Source of the DNA: Protula sp. h YS-2021
Lineage: Eukaryota > Annelida > Polychaeta > Sabellida > Serpulidae
Length of the DNA: 64,000 nt
Assembly: GCA_949752745.1 (NCBI GenBank)
Contig: OX457027.1
Location: forward strand, 56,610,053 to 56,674,052
Direction: 5' to 3'
The translations under genes were made by a program, and so were the position numbers. Below, piece by piece: positions 59,380-64,000 of this stretch (its first letter is position 1; the number at the start of each line of letters is the position of its first letter). A model generated the notes under the pieces. It made no database searches, had not been told where the DNA came from, and saw only the letters and a list, made by a program, of their open reading frames with translations.

Positions 59380-60840
59380 AGGTTTAAGTTTCTTTTTAAA
59401 CAAACTAATTATGTCTGCTTTCGAATGATGTTAGGTAATTAGTTCTAGAGCATTGGCGCCTAATGGCGAAAGGCGCGATCGCCATATAATGTGTGGGATT
59501 TCGGAACGTAAAGATCAAGGCTTTGCGATGATCGTAGATGCTGTGCCGGGTTGTGAGGCGTTACCAAACATGAGATTATGATCGAGCGCTGTTGTTTAGC
59601 GATAGCCACGTTGGACAAACTACTTTAAACGCTATCCGATCTTCAATTTTGAGCCAATGGAGCTCCTTTAATAGTTCACGTATACTGCAGTCCCTTTTTG
59701 TTTTTTTTTAAATAAGCCTTGCTGCTATATTCATGACTTTCTGAAGGCGTGAAAGATGGGTTTTGCTGATGAAACCAAAAGAGCGTTACAGTAATCTATC
59801 CTACTAATTACATAACACTGCACTAATGTCTTGGTGGCATCAACTGTTAGGTAAGGTCTTATTTTCCGTATCCAGTTGATAGAGTACATACAGGTTCTGA
59901 TACTGCCGCTAATTTGGATCCCTAGAGAGTGATTGCTCGACAATGACCCCCAGACTTTCAGACTTTTTGATGAGCTAACTACATCATCGCCGATTTCTAA
60001 CTCATGAATGATGACTTTAGATCATCGGGCGCTGACACAAACTCGGTCTTTGTAGGGTTTAATTTTAGTGTTTTGTTTGTTGCCCAATTCTGATGCAAGC
60101 GAGAATTGTTTGAAAAGACCCGAATCATCTGCATAGCAATGAAATAGTACAAGTAAGAGCCTAAGTAGATTTTCGAGTGGTTTGGTATAGTCTTGGGTAT
60201 AGTCTTGAAGGCTCGTGACAAGGAAGAATCTAGTTCTAGTTTTAACTTGTCCCATAGGGTATTCCCAATCGTTATGCACACTGTACGGTTGGATAAATAG
60301 GATTCGAACCACTGCATCACCGTTCTCTGTATACCAAATGTCGACCTTAGAAGTTTTAGAAAATCTGCTTTTTTGTTTATCAAGACCAGTGAGAAGAGTA
60401 TCGAAAACACAGCTGTAAGGACAGTCGCCGTACTGTGTCTCTTTTTATACGCAGATTGAAGCGTTGTCTGCAGGAATTTTCTCTCTAGGTTCTTTATATA
60501 TTGTTGATCCGCGCCATCATCGATAACTTTACTAAGGTATGTCAGGTAAGACACAGGACGGGAATTCTTTATTTCCGTGTTCAAGCCTGGTTTTTTTTCA
60601 ATATGTGGGCGAATAATTGCATGTTTATATTGTTCTGGAAAAGACCTTGTTTCAAGCGATATATTTACTATACGCATGACAGGCCCAAGTTCAGAAGGGT
60701 ACTGCTTAAGCAACATTGTTCGTATTGGGTCTAATTCGCAGGACTTTGATCTCGATGATTTGATTATCAGTAAAATGTCTCTTTCAGTTAAGGGTTGAAA
60801 CTGCTCAAACGCCAGACCGGTGAAGGGAGCGTCACGGTCA
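59380..60840 (-). pseudogene. Degenerate CR1/L2-like LINE, reverse transcriptase and C-terminal part
   Basis: Minus-strand pieces in order: SKSCELDPI and a NISLETRSFPEQYKHAII block; SRPVSYLTYLSKVIDD; LQTTLQSAYKKRHSTATVL; GIQRTVMQWFESYLSNR; then a frame change to FHCYADDSGLF (YADD at 60124-60135); VQCYVISRIDYCNALLVSSA; and LLKELHWLKIEDRIAFKVV. These are standard blocks of CR1/L2-clade reverse transcriptases. The block with the first catalytic Asp (the AFDT/VDH region) is deleted between TVLTAVF and RSTFG, and frameshifts and stops break the rest. No endonuclease domain was recognised upstream. Dead retrotransposon fossil. Confidence 0.88.
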
Positions 60841-61799
60841 AAAGCAAAGAATTGATCTGTCTGTCGAATTTTTTCTACTTTCTATTTGAAAAATATGTTG
60901 AAATTCTTACCAAGTGATTTTGCCGATGTTCTGTAGTAGATTTTCTTTCTGCTTGTACATGATGTTGTTCGTTTGAACAAACATTTTCTTCAGTCACTTG
61001 ACTCTGGTAGTTTATTTTGGATAATTTCAAGAGTTTTGTTAAAGATATCACGCACAGGTTGGCTTTTGGACAATAACGAATAAGCGCAGGCTAAAATCTC
61101 GTAAGATGACTTTGCAGGGAGATCTGAGACAAACTTAGAACACAAAATTAGTGAGGAACCTAACTGAGGGATAGATTTGAATTTTGTCAAGCATCTTCTT
61201 GATCTACCTACACCACAATGTCACACTTTCTCTACCTGCAGAGATCCTTCTATTGCTAAGATATACTCAGATTATCGCTCGATATTCGCATGTCGTGCAT
61301 TTCAGAGCGTTTACAGACCGTTGTTAATGATTGGCAATGCCTCGTTTTCTCAGGGCGAAACGAAGGAAGGCAGTTCAATGCATTGGTGATTGAGGCAACA
61401 CATAAGGAATATATGTGCATTGGTGTTGGTACGAGGGAAGCAACACACAAGTAATTCTGCGTATGTTTTAATGGGTAGTTATTATATTTTAATGGAAGAA
61501 GTTTGTAGGTACAAACACTAATAAGAGAAAGGGAGCTAAATAAAATATTACACTCTGAATCTAATAAATAAGTCAGATGCTAATTTAGCAACTGTTTCCA
61601 CTAGGACCAATTTCTTATTAATCGATCAATTGATCGATTTGGACAAAATAGCTTATTACAGATTTGTAGGTACAAACATGTATAACTAGACCGAATTCCG
61701 CAACACGTAGCGAAATGACACCCACTTGCAATGGTACAATCTATCTGGTCAAAGACATATTTTTAAGTCAGCTTCCGAATTATTATCTTGAACAAGGAC

Positions 61800-62450
61800 A
61801 TCGAAGTAAATATAATGTAATCTCAAATAATCAAATTCAGTTTTCTAACCGTTTTCGAGATAATGGTCAACTTCCGGTTTCTGACCTTGACCATGACGGA
61901 GGAGGTCAAGGTCACCGAGGTACCTCTTATATAACGCCTTTTATGCCCAAAATAAGCTCAAAATCGCTCTATCTCTAACCGTTTTCGAGATAATGGACAA
62001 TTTTTCTCTAACGGGTTTCAATACTCAAAGGTCACATAACCTTGACCTTGACTCTGAATGTCGAGATTCCATCCACGATGTTACTGCCTACTGACACCGT
62101 ACACGTATTGAAACAATGATTTGAGCGCTATTGCCTGCAATTTTTTTGTGATGGAATAGGTTTTTGAAAAATTATTTTGACCTGAATTTGACCTTGACCT
62201 TGAAGGTCAACATTTTGCGGATTTCACTCATTATCCTCTATGTCTCTGCCAAATGCCGTCTTTCTACCACAAACCGTGTAGGAGGAGTTTTCTGGATACC
62301 AATTTGAGGTTAAAAAAAACTTTGACCTCAATTTGACCTTGAACTTGAAGGTCAAGGTGAAAAAACTTTGCGGATTTCACGAGATCTCATCATCCTCTTT
62401 CTCTGTGCCAAATTTCATCGTCTTACGTCAAATAGCGTAGGAGGAGTTTT
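61800..62450 (-). repeat. Diverged relatives of the 138-bp satellite and GACCTTGACC repeats
   Basis: On the minus strand, units read ATCTCGAAAACGGTTAGAGA then TAGAGCGATTTTGAGC, AGGTACCTCGGTGACC and AGAAACCGGAAGTTGACC, the same order as the satellite at 11480-12860 but not tandemly homogenised. On the plus strand, TTTGACCTTGACC and AAGGTCAAGGT blocks and GTAGGAGGAGTTTTCTGGA occur twice (62280-62300 and 62438-62455). Confidence 0.75.
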
Positions 62451-62457
62451 CTGGAAA

Positions 62458-62524
62458 CTCCGCTCCTGGTATAGTTCCCACTTGCAAACTATGTTTGCAA
62501 GTGGGAACTATACCAAGAGCGGAG
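62458..62524. repeat. 31-bp-arm palindrome with 5-bp loop
   Basis: Arm 62458-62488 and arm 62494-62524 are reverse complements except one position (CTCCT against a CTCTT reading); loop CTATG. The centre is CTTGCAAA-CTATG-TTTGCAAG. It lies directly after the GGAGTTTTCTGGA block of the preceding repeat. Confidence 0.95.
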
Positions 62525-63066
62525 GTAAAATTGGTTACAGTAGATTATTATTGGTGACAATAAAATATTACATTCCAAATCCAGTAAATAAGTCAGATGG
62601 TAATTGCTAAGAGCTCTTTCCATTGGGACCAATTTCTATTTAATTAATCAATTGATCGTTTTGGGCATAATCGCTTATTTTTCTTGACAATTCATTGCAT
62701 TGATTTTTTTATTTTTTGCAAGAAAGTAAACCAAAAATTTGAAGGCGCAAGATTTGAGAGATATTACGTGAAACTGGAATTAATAAGAGTTTTTGTAGCA
62801 TGTTTGCAATTTTACATTGAACCTTTGCTCTCGTAGTATTGCTGCATCACATTTTTAGCCCGTCAATTATGATCGCTGGGCTGTCCTCATCACCTGCGAG
62901 CAATTTGCTGTCCGTTATTTCTATAAACAATTTTTCAAAATGGTACCCTTCCTACAGTTCTGGTCCGATTGATTTAACATGTGGCACGATGTTGCCTGGG
63001 TAATCCTCGATACATATTGGTTTTTCTACGATTTTGCCAAAATATTGAGCAAATTTTGGAACACAT

Positions 63067-63172
63067 AAAAAGGCTACTGTGCTACCGTTCCAAAAAAGGC
63101 TACTGTGCTAACGTTCCAAAAAAGGATACTGTGCTACCTTTCCAAAAAAGGCTACTGTGCTACCGTTCCAAC
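63067..63172 (+). repeat. 26-bp minisatellite, four copies
   Basis: AAAAGGCTACTGTGCTACCG then TTCCAA, starting near 63067 with a 26-bp period; one unit reads GGATACTG. Confidence 0.93.
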
Positions 63173-63649
63173 TATCGCGATTGTGCTGAATTTTGATAGG
63201 ATTGCACAACTAAAGCTTCTGAATCAACTTTTTATTTTATTTGGCGATTTGGTCAAAACTGGGAAAATATTGACCAACAACGATAAAACTGCAAAAAGAA
63301 AGAAAGAAATCACAATGTGATCTTTGTCCACGGACATTTTTCAAAATTATTACACTTTTTTTGGTTGAAAATTCCCAGACTCATACTTTTCTCCTTGAAT
63401 ACTTCTTATACTTGTTTGATCAATTGGATGGAAAATTTTTATCCTTTGTCAGTACAATTGCTATGAAATTATTTAAAATCTCTCTAAAGTCGTTTATTTT
63501 CGTTTATAATCAAGCAAAAACAAACTATTTAATAGAAGGATAATTATGATTACCCCGTAGACCTGAAGCATTTTGTTTTTGTACTTACAGTGTGTGTGTG
63601 TGTGTGTACGGGTACATAATGTGCGCGTCTGTTGGAGATTCGTGCTCGT

Positions 63650-64000
63650 GTTGACACGATAACTCTAGAACGAAACGTTCGATCAGTTTCGGACTTGGTG
63701 GAATTATGTCCTGGATTGGTCCGCGGGCTCGAAAGTATTGGGCGTATATTGGAAAACACGTGACGCCAAAGGACGTCAAAACGTCAAAATTTCTGTAACT
63801 GCTGAAGCTCAGATTAGCTTCAAAGTGTGTAATATTTTTACCATTATCAGATACTAGACTTTGTTGATAAGATAACTGTCGACGACAAATCGGATCAGGT
63901 TAAAATTTGATTGCTTATGCCTTGGGTGGCTCGCCGATTCTTAATGTTTTTGCGCATATTAGACAGCGCGTGACGTAATATGACGTCAAAACACGAAAAA
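63650..64000 (+). repeat. Tandem repeat of about 213 bp running off the window edge
   Basis: Two diverged units start GTTGACACGATAACT (63650) and GTTGATAAGATAACT (63863). Both carry GGGCTCG or GGTGGCTCG, a CGTATATTGG- or CGCATATTAG-like block, CGTGACG and then GACGTCAAAAC. The second unit is cut by the window end. A GT microsatellite (63592-63606) precedes it. Confidence 0.75.

Noticed and set aside
60990..61190. 66-codon minus-strand ORF upstream of the LINE
   Set aside because: Could be the LINE's linker region, but no endonuclease motif is visible, so I left it out of the element.

Overview
This is a eukaryotic, animal nuclear window: AT-rich, intron-rich, with two protein-coding genes in a sea of small repeats. 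The repeat style suggests a marine invertebrate, most likely a lophotrochozoan such as a mollusc. That style is short elements with C-rich inverted ends followed by GTCCGTC-type runs, tandem intronic satellites and CR1-like LINE debris. The taxonomic guess is inference; no exact species can be read from the sequence.

Gene 1 (+ strand, 4987-44965) is a potassium-chloride cotransporter (KCC, SLC12A4-7 type). I traced 24 coding exons whose reading phases agree at every junction, from the acidic N-terminal tail through all 12 membrane helices to the stop codon. They encode about 1,042 residues. Only the initiating exon is missing; it lies in 1-4986 unrecognised or upstream of the window. A further 120-base in-frame exon-like segment (22741-22860) could be a cassette exon. 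Three of its introns have minor-spliceosome (U12-type) signals.

Gene 2 (- strand, 55176-52129) is a speriolin (SPATC1/SPATC1L) family gene. Three exons are visible, one of them 1.87 kb, encoding about 750 residues with the conserved speriolin C-terminal domain. Its first exon was not found. The two genes converge, with about 7.2 kb between their stop codons.

Layout: 1-4986 upstream repeats; 5067-21657 a 16.6 kb first visible KCC intron packed with nested elements, a 138-bp satellite with a 726-bp higher-order period, and a foldback element; 21658-44965 the remaining KCC exons, with minisatellites and small transposons in the introns; 44966-52128 intergenic; 52129-55176 SPATC1; 55177-64000 no further gene found, but a degenerate CR1/L2-like LINE (- strand), diverged relatives of the satellite, a near-perfect 31-bp-arm palindrome and a repeat running off the right edge. 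I saw no rRNA, tRNA, CRISPR array or prokaryotic feature.
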